This document shows, in pieces, positions 26,075-34,156 of a DNA stretch of 64,000 bases (position 1 is the stretch's first letter; every line of letters begins with the position of its first letter). Under the pieces are notes generated by a model. The model ran no database searches. It was not told the DNA's origin and saw nothing but the letters and a program-made list of their open reading frames with translations. Source of the stretch: Pseudomonas sp. FeN3W. GTDB lineage: Bacteria > Pseudomonadota > Gammaproteobacteria > Pseudomonadales > Pseudomonadaceae. The position numbers and the translations under genes are program-made. The DNA is taken from the NCBI GenBank assembly GCA_030263805.2, contig CP136010.1, positions 806,001 to 870,000 of the forward strand, in the 5' to 3' direction.

Positions 26075-26983
26075 ATGCTCGATGGCATGACACTGGATCA
26101 GATTCGTACCTTCGTGACCGTGGCCGACAGCGGCAGCTTTCGCTCCGGCGCGGCACGACTGCTGCGCGTGCAATCGGCCATCAGCCACGCCATCGCGAAT
26201 CTGGAGATGGAACTGGGTCTGCAGCTGTTCGATCGCAGCGGTTACCGCCCCGTCCTCACTCAGGAAGGTCAGGCACTGCTGGCCCACGCTCGCGACATCC
26301 TGTTGCGCGCCGATGCCATGCGTGCTCGGGCGCACGCGCTGGGTGCCGGCGTCGAGCTGGAACTAACCCTGGTGGTGGACACGCTGTTTCCGATCGAATC
26401 GGTGGCGCAAGCCATCACCCGGGCCAGCGTCGACTTTCCTTCCACCAGCTTTCGCCTGGATTCACAGGCCCTGGGTGGCCCCATCGCAGCGCTGGATGAG
26501 AGGCGCTGCACGCTCGCGATCATCGTCGGCGAGGATTTTCACAATCCCCGGCTGGCGCTGGAGGCGATCGGCTCGATTGGCCAGATCGCCGTCATACGCA
26601 GCGATCATCCGTTGGCCGAACTCGGCAGCCGAGCACCACTCGGCGTGCCGGATCTCGCCGGTCATCTGCAGATCGTGCTTACCGATCCCACGCCACTCTC
26701 CGAGGGCCGCTCATTCGGCGTTCTGTCGCCCTTCACCTGTCGGGTGAACACCCAGGAGGCGAAGGCCGCGCTGATTCGCGCCGGGCTCGGCTGGGGACGG
26801 CTCCCGGCATGGCTGGTCGAGGATGATCTGGCTTCAGGGCGGCTGGCGCGCGTCGCCATTCCCGACCTTGGCAGAAACAGCGAAGTGCAATCCGAAGCCT
26901 ACCTAGCGCACCGGCTGGACGAGCCACTCGGGCCTGTGGCACAGGCGTTTCGCAACGCCTTGCTCGAACAAACCAGAATCTAG
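26075..26983 (+). CDS. LysR-family transcriptional regulator
   Basis: A 302-residue regulator with the N-terminal winged HTH (LDQIRTFVTVADSGSFRSGAARL, then VQSAISHAIANLEMELGLQLFDR) and a C-terminal periplasmic-binding-protein-like effector domain. The start at 26075 has GGAG six bases upstream; an internal ATG four codons later is possible. It diverges from wrbA-MFS, with candidate operators in the gap, so it probably controls that operon and itself. Confidence 0.92.
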   Translation: MLDGMTLDQIRTFVTVADSGSFRSGAARLLRVQSAISHAIANLEMELGLQLFDRSGYRPVLTQEGQALLAHARDILLRADAMRARAHALGAGVELELTLVVDTLFPIESVAQAITRASVDFPSTSFRLDSQALGGPIAALDERRCTLAIIVGEDFHNPRLALEAIGSIGQIAVIRSDHPLAELGSRAPLGVPDLAGHLQIVLTDPTPLSEGRSFGVLSPFTCRVNTQEAKAALIRAGLGWGRLPAWLVEDDLASGRLARVAIPDLGRNSEVQSEAYLAHRLDEPLGPVAQAFRNALLEQTRI

Positions 26984-27087
26984 CCTCGCGACATCACTGC
27001 GCCGACCTTCCAAACGCGCAAGGTTTCAAATAGCCGCTGCCCGCACATTTCCGAGGACACTTCGAACGGCCACCACATCGTCCGCGG

Positions 27088-28134
27088 CTACAGGGCGTCG
27101 GTTACGGCCGCACGTATGTCATCGGCCAGTTGGCGTACCCGCGCTTCGCTGGTGTCCCACGAGCACATGAAGCGTGCACCGCCAACGCCGATGAAGGTGT
27201 AGAACATCCAGCCGCGGTTTCTCAGTGCCTCCAGCGCCGATGGCGGCAGGCTGACGAAGACGCCATTGGCCTGCACCGGAAACATCAGCTCTACGCCCGG
27301 CAACTGCTGAATCAACTCGGCCAGCAGCTGGGCACAATGGTTGGCGTGTTCGGCGTACCTGAGCCAGGCGCCGTTTTCCAGAAGCCCGACCCACGGTGCC
27401 GAAAGAAAACGCATCTTGGAGGCGAGCTGGCCAGCCTGCTTGCAGCGGTACTCGAAATCGGTGGCCAGTTCGCGATTGAAGAACAGGATGGCCTCGCCGA
27501 CCGCCATGCCGTTCTTGGTGCCGCCGAAACAGAGCACGTCGACGCCAGCTTTCCAACTCAGTTCGGCGGGCGACATGCCCAGATGAGCACAGGCATTGGC
27601 GAAGCGCGCGCCGTCCATGTGCAAGTGCAGCCCAAGGTCCTTGCAAGTATCACTGATGGCACGCAGCTCGGCGGGCTGGTAGACGGTACCGATTTCCGTG
27701 GCCTGGGTCAGGCTGACCACGCGCGGCTTGGGGTAGTGGATATCCTTGCGCTTGAGGGCGATCTCACGGATGGCCGCGGGCGTCAGCTTGCCTTGCTCGG
27801 TCTTGCCGAGCAGCAGCTTGGAGCCGTTGGAGAAGAACTCCGGCGCGCCGCACTCGTCCGTCTCGATGTGCGCAATGTCGGCGCAGATCACGCTGTGGTA
27901 GCTCTGGCAAAGGGACGACAGCGCCAGGGAATTGGCCGCCGTACCGTTGAAGGCGAAGAACACCTCGCAGTCGGTCTCGAACAATGCGCGGAAGTGGTCA
28001 GCCGCGCGGGTGGTCCATTGGTCATCGCCGTATGCCCTGTCGTGGCCCTGGTTCGCCCTCGCCATGGCTTCCCAGGCTTCAGGGCAGATGCCGGAATAGT
28101 TGTCGCTGGCAAATTGCTGCTTGTCGGTCGTCAT
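27088..28134 (-). CDS. ltaE: Low-specificity L-threonine aldolase
   Basis: A 348-residue PLP enzyme that cleaves threonine to glycine and acetaldehyde. It begins FASDNYSGICPEAWEAMARAN, and the Schiff-base lysine is in CFGGTKNGMAVGEAILFF. The conserved HMDGARFANAC is also present. I start at the ATG at 28134, with GAGG before it; the 45 open codons upstream are not family-like. The gene is single, convergent with the LysR gene and divergent from the PEP-mutase-family gene. Confidence 0.93.
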   Translation of the reverse strand: MTTDKQQFASDNYSGICPEAWEAMARANQGHDRAYGDDQWTTRAADHFRALFETDCEVFFAFNGTAANSLALSSLCQSYHSVICADIAHIETDECGAPEFFSNGSKLLLGKTEQGKLTPAAIREIALKRKDIHYPKPRVVSLTQATEIGTVYQPAELRAISDTCKDLGLHLHMDGARFANACAHLGMSPAELSWKAGVDVLCFGGTKNGMAVGEAILFFNRELATDFEYRCKQAGQLASKMRFLSAPWVGLLENGAWLRYAEHANHCAQLLAELIQQLPGVELMFPVQANGVFVSLPPSALEALRNRGWMFYTFIGVGGARFMCSWDTSEARVRQLADDIRAAVTDAL

Positions 28135-28486
28135 CAAATCCTCGTTATGGCTTTGCCGGGCGGTTGGTAGCTGCACGTTACGTTGTAGAAGCCAGGGTAC
28201 GCGAGCGCAAACGGAGCGTAAGACAGGCAGGTGCAGGGTGAAGCTGGCGCCGCATGTCATCAAACCCACCCTCTTCAGCCTCCACGCACCGTCTTAGCAC
28301 AGATAAGTGCACACCTCGAAGGCGCGATAGGCACGACCGTTCCACAAGGAGGATGACTGGCGCTGTGGTTCCTGCAGCGCATGTTCTGACAACCACGGCA
28401 CGCCTTATCCCATCTAGTCTTTGACGACGCGCTGCGGCGAATCGAAAAGCGTCGAGCCCCACCCATATCACCAACCAGGAGGGTTC
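28135..28486. other. Divergent intergenic region, 352 bp
   Basis: This gap between ltaE (minus) and the PEP-mutase-family gene (plus) must hold both promoters. I see no clear -35/-10 pair, riboswitch fold or repeat. One 23-codon ORF (28353-28424) has a Shine-Dalgarno touching its ATG and was rejected. Confidence 0.6.
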
Positions 28487-29323
28487 ATGGTCCATCCCAG
28501 TGTGTCGCAAAAACGTGCCGCCTTTCGTGCACTGCACCAATCGGGCTGCTTCGTCCTGCCCAATCCCTGGGATGCCGGCAGCGCGAGCGTCCTCGCAGGT
28601 CTCGGTTTCAAGGCGCTGGCGACGACCAGCTCTGGCTACGCCTGGTCGTGTGCCCGTGCCGACGGACAGATGCCGCGCGACGAGGTCCTGGCCCATATGC
28701 GCTATATGGTCCAAGCCACCCATCTGCCGGTGAACGCCGATTTCGAGAGTGGCTACGCCGATACGCCCGAAGGCGTTGCCGAAAGCGTGCAAATGGCGGT
28801 CGGGACCGGCGTGGCGGGTATTTCCATCGAGGATTCCACAGGCGACCCGCGCGAGCCGTTACGCGAGATTGCCGAGGCAACCGAGCGAATGTGCGCGGCA
28901 CGGGAGGCGATCGACGCTACCGGAGGCGAAACATTGCTGATCGGGCGCGCCGAGAACTTCTTCGTGGATCGCCCTGATCTCGACGACACACTTGCACGCC
29001 TGAAAGCCTATGCCGACGCAGGCGCCGACTGCCTTTACGCACCAGGCCTGAGAACCCGCGAGCAGATCAGCGCCGTCGTCGCGGCAGTCTCGCCAAAGCC
29101 GGTCAATGTACTGATTGGCTGGAACAGCGACCTGACCGTTCAGGACCTCGCCGACCTCGGCGTCAGGCGCATCAGCGTCGGCGGGGCCTTGGCGCGAGCG
29201 GCATGGGCCGGTTTTCTGCAAGCAGCACGGTCCATCGCCGAGCATGGACGATTCGATGGTTTTGCCAACGCGGCCTCTGGAGCGGAGCTCGACGCGCTCT
29301 TTGGCAAATGCGATAGGCCATGA
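28487..29323 (+). CDS. Isocitrate lyase / PEP mutase superfamily enzyme
   Basis: A 278-residue TIM-barrel enzyme. The metal/substrate motifs are PNPWDAGSASVLAGLGFKAL near the N terminus, NADFESGYAD and GRAENFF. This pattern fits the PEP mutase/carboxyvinyl-carboxyphosphonate branch, often annotated as oxaloacetate decarboxylase-like. The start at 28487 follows a perfect AGGAGGG. It is a single gene. The exact substrate cannot be assigned from sequence. Confidence 0.85.
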   Translation: MVHPSVSQKRAAFRALHQSGCFVLPNPWDAGSASVLAGLGFKALATTSSGYAWSCARADGQMPRDEVLAHMRYMVQATHLPVNADFESGYADTPEGVAESVQMAVGTGVAGISIEDSTGDPREPLREIAEATERMCAAREAIDATGGETLLIGRAENFFVDRPDLDDTLARLKAYADAGADCLYAPGLRTREQISAVVAAVSPKPVNVLIGWNSDLTVQDLADLGVRRISVGGALARAAWAGFLQAARSIAEHGRFDGFANAASGAELDALFGKCDRP

Positions 29324-29399
29324 CGAGCAACGGGTGATGCGTTCACGACAGAGCGCTGAAGGTTGTGTGATCGCTCGGCCGCCAGCACGGCGGGGCCTG

Positions 29400-29521
29400 A
29401 TGAAGCTGATGTACCGCGCCGATCGCATCGTGGTGATGAACAAGGGCATGATCGAGCAGATCGGCATTCCGGCGGGGTCTACGCCAACCCGGCCAGCGAG
29501 TTCGTCTATCACTGTGGGTAG
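29400..29521 (+). pseudogene. 3' remnant of a sulfate-type ABC ATPase (cysA-like)
   Basis: The plus strand encodes RADRIVVMNKGMIEQIGIP in one frame, then, after a one-base shift at about 29476, VYANPASEFVYH followed by a stop. Joined, these match the stretch after the H-loop in CysA-type ATPases (ADR-VVMNKG-IEQ-G-P-EVY-NPA-FVY). No Walker or signature motif lies upstream. It is a broken gene end, perhaps left from a deletion or rearrangement beside the tRNA genes. Confidence 0.75.
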
Positions 29522-29728
29522 AGACCACGGCCAGCCTAGCGGACTTGCAGCGAGGCAGCGCATTGTTTTTCACGCCAATCGCTGGCACCGGGCGATCACA
29601 ACTGCCGTCGTCGGGCTGCCTATGATTGATTAGCGGCGAACTGGCGGCGCAAGGCCGGCTCGTTTTTGCCGACTGCGCCCAACTCCGGGCCCACCAATGC
29701 TGGGGTGGCAGCGCTTTTCAATAGGCAC

Positions 29729-29754
29729 AAAAAAAAGCTGCCCTTGGGCAGCTT
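29729..29754 (-). terminator. Rho-independent terminator after the tRNA operon
   Basis: On the minus strand a perfect 9-bp stem (AAGCTGCCC/GGGCAGCTT) with a 2-base apparent loop, in practice opening to 4, is followed by eight U residues. It lies 41 bp after the tRNA-Asp 3' end and closes the tRNA operon. Confidence 0.92.
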
Positions 29755-29795
29755 CTCTTGCCTCATCACTTCCAAAGGAAGTGAGCGGAGTAATA

Positions 29796-29872
29796 TGGCG
29801 CAGCGGACGGGACTCGAACCCGCGACCCCCGGCGTGACAGGCCGGTATTCTAACCGACTGAACTACCGCTGC
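29796..29872 (-). tRNA. tRNA-Asp (GTC)
   Basis: A full 77-nt cloverleaf with encoded CCA. The acceptor stem is GCAGCGG/CCGCTGC, the D-arm contains AGTTCAGTCGGTTAGAAT, the anticodon stem CCGGC/GCCGG carries a loop with GTC, and the T-arm has GGTTCGAGTCC. It follows tRNA-Val by 37 bp and ends before a strong terminator. Confidence 0.97.
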
Positions 29873-29909
29873 GCGTCGGCCGGACTTTCGTCCGAAATCT
29901 CACAAAGGT

Positions 29910-29985
29910 TGGTGGCTGATGACGGGATCGAACCGCCGACCCCCTGCGTGTGATGCAGGTGCTCTCCCAGCTGAGCTAATCAGCC
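29910..29985 (-). tRNA. tRNA-Val (CAC)
   Basis: A 76-nt cloverleaf with encoded CCA. The acceptor stem is GGCTGAT/ATCAGCC and the body resembles tRNA-Val (TAC). The anticodon stem CCTGC/GCAGG closes the loop ATCACAC, so the anticodon reads CAC and decodes GUG. It is first in the two-tRNA operon. Confidence 0.93.
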
Positions 29986-30005
29986 GATCGCCTTGCGAGG
30001 CGCGC

Positions 30006-30034
30006 AATTTACTCACCCCCCTAAGCTAAGTCAA
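30006..30034 (-). promoter_or_regulatory. sigma70 promoter of the tRNA-Val/tRNA-Asp operon
   Basis: On the minus strand TTGACT (30034-30029) and TAAATT (30011-30006) are separated by 17 bp. A GC-rich discriminator follows before the tRNA, typical of stringently controlled stable-RNA promoters. Confidence 0.75.
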
Positions 30035-30242
30035 CAACAGCATTGAATTTTTTTTACTGAACTGTGGTCAACTGGAGCTGCCACGTCGCTTTGTAACCTT
30101 GGTCCTTCACCATCGTTTCGCCAAGAGTGCCTGTAAATTCGCTGCGGCATCCGCGAAATTGTTCTAAAAAGTGCTGTATCGCCTGACAGAGGCAACCCGT
30201 GTACAGGGAACCGAACAACAAAAGCGCCACGGAGTATTTCGC

Positions 30243-30887
30243 TTGCCACTACCGGGAAAACTGGACAACTACCGCCGCTACGTTCCACTCATCATCAGTA
30301 CCCTGCTGCTCTGCGTATTCGCGGTCTACCTCGCGATGCAGATCGAGCAATGGATGAAGCTGTCTCGCGCCCCTGCTCCATCCGACATCTACGAGCAGCA
30401 AGCCGGCAACCTGGGCCAGCCCGATATGCAGCGGCTGGAAATACTGTTCGGCTCGGCGCCCCCCTCTGAATCCTATGCGCCTACTGCGGCTGCCAGTGGC
30501 TTTACCTTGCGCGGCAGCTTCGTGCACATGGATCCGCAGCGCTCCAGTGCCATTGTCCAGGTCGACGGGCAACCGCCACGGCTCTACTGGCAGGGCGAAG
30601 AGCTGGCCAGTGGCGTGAGCCTGCATCAGGTCTACCCTGATCGCGTGGAGCTGTTGCGCAACGGCACCGTCGAAGTGCTGCATTTTCCTCAGGTACGCTC
30701 GCCAAGCTACATTCCCGAAGAGATGACCGAAGCGCCCTATCAGGATCAACCAACCTATGCCGAGCCACCGGACGAGGAGACACAGCTGATGCAGCAGCAG
30801 ATGGACGCCTTGCGTCAGCAGCTGGAAGAAGCCGTCAACCAACCCGGTGCCGCCCCCGCCAACGACCAGCCCACGGAAGACAATTGA
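30243..30887 (+). CDS. gspC: Type II secretion protein GspC/XcpP-like
   Basis: An inner-membrane protein of about 214 residues. A short cytoplasmic start leads to one transmembrane helix (VPLIISTLLLCVFAVYLAM), a Pro/Ser linker, the HR domain (SGFTLRGSFVHMDPQRSSAIV through RVELLRNGTVEVLHF) and a C-terminal coiled coil (ETQLMQQQMDALRQQLEEA) instead of a PDZ domain, as in XcpP. In secretons GspC links the inner-membrane platform to the secretin. I prefer the TTG at 30243 with GGAG upstream; a GTG at 30171 is an alternative. It is 3 bp from gspD. Confidence 0.82.
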   Translation: MPLPGKLDNYRRYVPLIISTLLLCVFAVYLAMQIEQWMKLSRAPAPSDIYEQQAGNLGQPDMQRLEILFGSAPPSESYAPTAAASGFTLRGSFVHMDPQRSSAIVQVDGQPPRLYWQGEELASGVSLHQVYPDRVELLRNGTVEVLHFPQVRSPSYIPEEMTEAPYQDQPTYAEPPDEETQLMQQQMDALRQQLEEAVNQPGAAPANDQPTEDN

Positions 30888-30890
30888 CCG

Positions 30891-32828
30891 ATGCCGAAGC
30901 CTTTTTCGCGCCCGTTGCTTGCCCTGCTCGCCACCGGCCTGCTGGCCGCCCCGCTGCCTTTGCTTGCCGTCGAACCCGGTATCGAGCCGAGCCCCAATCA
31001 ACAGGACGGCTGGACGATCAACCTCAAGGATGCGGACATCCGCGCCTTCATCGATCAGATCAGTCAGCTCAGTGGGCAGACGTTCATCGTCGATCCGCGA
31101 GTGAAGGGGCAAGTCAGCGTGGTATCCAATGCCACGCTGTCGCTGAGCGAGGTGTACCAGCTGTTCCTCTCGGTCATGGCCACGCACGGATTCAGCGTGC
31201 TGACTCAGGGCGATGTCGCCCGGGTAGTTCCGAACGCCGAGGCCAAGGCCGAAGCGGGCGGCGGGCCTACCGGCGGCGATCAGCTGGAAACCCGGGTGAT
31301 CCAGGTGCAGCACACCTCTGCGGCCGAACTGATACCTCTGATCCGCCCGCTGGTCCCGCAATTCGGCCATCTTGCTGCGGTGTCGTCGGCCAATGCACTG
31401 ATCATCAGTGATCGCAGCGCCAATATCGCGCGCATCGAGGATCTGGTGCGGCAACTCGATCGGGCTGAGAGCAACGATTATGCCGTGCTCAATCTGCAGC
31501 ACGGCTGGGCAATGGATATCGCCGAAGTGCTGCGCAACTCGCTGATGCGCGGTGATGCGAAAACCACCTCCGGCGTACAGATCATCGCCGACTCACGCAC
31601 CAACCGGTTGATCTTCATCGGCCCCAGCGAGGCCCGCGGCAAGCTGGCAGCGCTGGCCCAGTCCCTCGATACGCCGACCACACGCTCGGCCAATACGCGC
31701 GTCATTCGCTTGCGTCACAACGATGCAAAATCCCTGGCCGAAACCCTGGGCGATATTTCCGAGGGCCTGAAAAACCCCGAAAGCGGCGAGTCCGCCACGA
31801 CTGCCCGGCCGCAGAACATCCTCATCCGCGCCGACGAAAGCCTGAACGCCCTGGTCCTGCTCGCCGATCCTGAGCTGATCGGCACTTTGGAGAGCATCGT
31901 TCGCCAGCTGGATGTTCCCCGCGCGCAGGTGATGGTCGAAGCGGCCATCGTCGAGGTTTCCGGTGACATCACCGACGCCCTCGGCGTGCAGTGGGCGGTC
32001 GACGCGCGCGGTAGTACTGGCGGAGCCGGTGGCGTCAGTTTCGGCAACACCGGCATTTCGGTCGGTAGCGTGCTCAATGCGATCAACGAGAACGAGATCC
32101 CGGAGAACCTGCCCGACGGCGCGATCATCGGCGTTGGAACTCGCAGTTTCGGCGCACTGATTACCGCGCTGTCGTCCAACAGCAAGAGCAATCTGCTGTC
32201 GACGCCGAGCCTGCTGACGCTGGACAACCAGGAAGCCGAGATTCTTGTCGGCCAAAACGTCCCGTTCCAGACAGGCTCCTACACCACCGATGCCGCGGGC
32301 GCGAACAACCCCTTCACCACCATCGAGCGCCAGGATATCGGGGTGACCCTCAAGGTGACGCCGCACATCAACGAAGGCGCCACGCTACGCCTGCAGATCG
32401 AGCAGGAGATTTCCTCGATCGCGCCCAGCGCCAGCCTGACGGCCCAGGCGGTGGACCTGGTGACCAACAAGCGCGCAATCAAGAGCACCATCCTTGCCGA
32501 GGATGGCCAGGTCATCGTGCTCGGCGGCCTGATTCAGGACGACGTCACCCGCACCAACGCCAAGGTGCCGCTGCTCGGAGACATTCCCTTTCTGGGCGCA
32601 CTGTTCCGCTCGACTCAGGAAACCCACGTCAAACGCAACCTGATGGTGTTTCTGCGGCCTACGGTCATTCGCGACCGTGCCGGTCTGGCCGCTCTTTCAG
32701 GGAAGAAATACAGCGATATTCGGGTCATCGAAACGGATTCGGCCAACCCCAGCATCCTGCCGGCGAATCCTGCACAACTGTTCGACGGACGAGGCGAGCC
32801 GGCACCGGCCATCGATCTGCGTCAGTGA
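30891..32828 (+). CDS. gspD: Type II secretion secretin GspD/XcpQ
   Basis: A 645-residue outer-membrane channel. A signal peptide (PLLALLATGLLAAPLPLLA) precedes the N0 domain (WTINLKDADIRAFIDQISQ), repeated N1-N3 domains (for example VIQVQHTSAAELIPLIRPLV and VIRLRHNDAKSLAETLGD), and the secretin core with VPFQTGSY, GVTLKVTPHINEG and the end motif KRNLMVFLRPTV. It is coupled to gspC. No other secretion-system gene (gspE-M) lies in the window; upstream are tRNAs. Confidence 0.93.
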   Translation: MPKPFSRPLLALLATGLLAAPLPLLAVEPGIEPSPNQQDGWTINLKDADIRAFIDQISQLSGQTFIVDPRVKGQVSVVSNATLSLSEVYQLFLSVMATHGFSVLTQGDVARVVPNAEAKAEAGGGPTGGDQLETRVIQVQHTSAAELIPLIRPLVPQFGHLAAVSSANALIISDRSANIARIEDLVRQLDRAESNDYAVLNLQHGWAMDIAEVLRNSLMRGDAKTTSGVQIIADSRTNRLIFIGPSEARGKLAALAQSLDTPTTRSANTRVIRLRHNDAKSLAETLGDISEGLKNPESGESATTARPQNILIRADESLNALVLLADPELIGTLESIVRQLDVPRAQVMVEAAIVEVSGDITDALGVQWAVDARGSTGGAGGVSFGNTGISVGSVLNAINENEIPENLPDGAIIGVGTRSFGALITALSSNSKSNLLSTPSLLTLDNQEAEILVGQNVPFQTGSYTTDAAGANNPFTTIERQDIGVTLKVTPHINEGATLRLQIEQEISSIAPSASLTAQAVDLVTNKRAIKSTILAEDGQVIVLGGLIQDDVTRTNAKVPLLGDIPFLGALFRSTQETHVKRNLMVFLRPTVIRDRAGLAALSGKKYSDIRVIETDSANPSILPANPAQLFDGRGEPAPAIDLRQ

Positions 32829-32896
32829 AAAAAGGACACAAGCACTCGTGCCCGACCTGCTTGCGCAGGCCCGGCACGGCATCCTCATGACTTGGC

Positions 32897-34108
32897 TTAG
32901 AGCGCTGAGAGACCGCGAGCCAGATCGGCCTTGAGGTCAGCAACATCTTCCAGCCCGACCGCTACCCGAATCAGGCTGTCAGAGATGCCTGCGGTCGCGC
33001 GATCCTCGGCGGACAGCCGACCATGGGTGGTCGAGCCCGGATGGGTGATTGTGGTCTTACTGTCGCCCAAATTGGCCGTGATCGAGATCAGGCGAGTCGC
33101 ATCGATGAAGCGCCACGCGGCCTCCTTGCCTCCAGCAACCTCGAAACTCACCACCGCACCGAACCCCTTCTGCTGACGCTTGGCCAGCTCGTGCTGTGGA
33201 TGGCTGGACAAACCCGCATAGTAGACGCGCTCGATACCGGGCTGCTGCTCCAGCCATTCGGCAAGCTCCTGAGCACTGACACAGTGCGCCTGCATGCGCA
33301 GCCGCAACGTTTCCAGCCCCTTGAGGAAGACCCAGGCGTTGAACGGACTGAGCGTCGGACCGGCGGTACGCAGAAAACCGACCAGTTCCTTCATCTGCTC
33401 GCTACGACCTGCAACCACACCACCCAGACAACGGCCCTGGCCATCGATGTACTTGGTCGCGGAATGAATGACGATATCGGCACCCAATGCCAGCGGTTGC
33501 TGCAACACCGGTGTGCAGAAGCAGTTGTCGACGGCCAGCATCGCGCCCTTGGCGTGACAGAGCTGCGCCAGCGCAGCGATGTCCACCAACTCGGCCAATG
33601 GGTTGGACGGCGACTCAACGAACACCAGCTTGGAGTTCTCCTTGAACGCGGACTCCCACGCAGCGAAATCGGTGAGCGGCACATAGTCGACCTGCACACC
33701 GAAACGCTTCAAGTACTTCTCGAACAAGGAAACGGTAGCGCCGAATACGCTACGCGATACCAGCACATGATCGCCTGCCGAGCACAGGCTCATCACTGTG
33801 GCGAGGATGGCCGCCATGCCGGATGCCGTGGCAACCGCCTGCTCTGCACCCTCGAGCGCCGCCATGCGCTCCTCGAACGCGCGAACGGTGGGATTGGTGT
33901 AACGCGAATAAACATTGCCCGGCACGTCACCGGCGAAGCGCGCCGCCGCATCGGCGGCACTACGAAACACATAACTGGAAGTGAAGAACAGTGGCTCACC
34001 GTGTTCGGCTTCCGGTGTGCGCCGTTGCCCGGCGCGTACCGCAAGCGTATCGAGCCCGGCGCCTTGAAGATCGCTGTCCAGCCGTCCGGCATCCCATTCA
34101 GTCGTCAT
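32897..34108 (-). CDS. metZ: O-succinylhomoserine sulfhydrylase
   Basis: A 403-residue Cys/Met-metabolism PLP enzyme that makes homocysteine directly from O-succinylhomoserine and sulfide. The PLP lysine is in IHSATKYIDGQGR, and YSRYTNPTVRAFEERMAALEG gives the PLP phosphate site. I start at the ATG at 34108, which gives the same length as the P. aeruginosa enzyme as I recall it; 15 open codons upstream are not conserved. It follows purF by 48 bp in the same direction. Confidence 0.94.
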   Translation of the reverse strand: MTTEWDAGRLDSDLQGAGLDTLAVRAGQRRTPEAEHGEPLFFTSSYVFRSAADAAARFAGDVPGNVYSRYTNPTVRAFEERMAALEGAEQAVATASGMAAILATVMSLCSAGDHVLVSRSVFGATVSLFEKYLKRFGVQVDYVPLTDFAAWESAFKENSKLVFVESPSNPLAELVDIAALAQLCHAKGAMLAVDNCFCTPVLQQPLALGADIVIHSATKYIDGQGRCLGGVVAGRSEQMKELVGFLRTAGPTLSPFNAWVFLKGLETLRLRMQAHCVSAQELAEWLEQQPGIERVYYAGLSSHPQHELAKRQQKGFGAVVSFEVAGGKEAAWRFIDATRLISITANLGDSKTTITHPGSTTHGRLSAEDRATAGISDSLIRVAVGLEDVADLKADLARGLSAL

Positions 34109-34156
34109 AGCTCTTACCTCGGCCGCGGGCAGCCTAGGCTGCCACGCCGGCATGAA

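Noticed and set aside
28353..28424. 23-codon ORF with a perfect AAGGAGG
   Set aside because: The Shine-Dalgarno touches the ATG with no spacer, so initiation would be poor, and the peptide shows no pattern.
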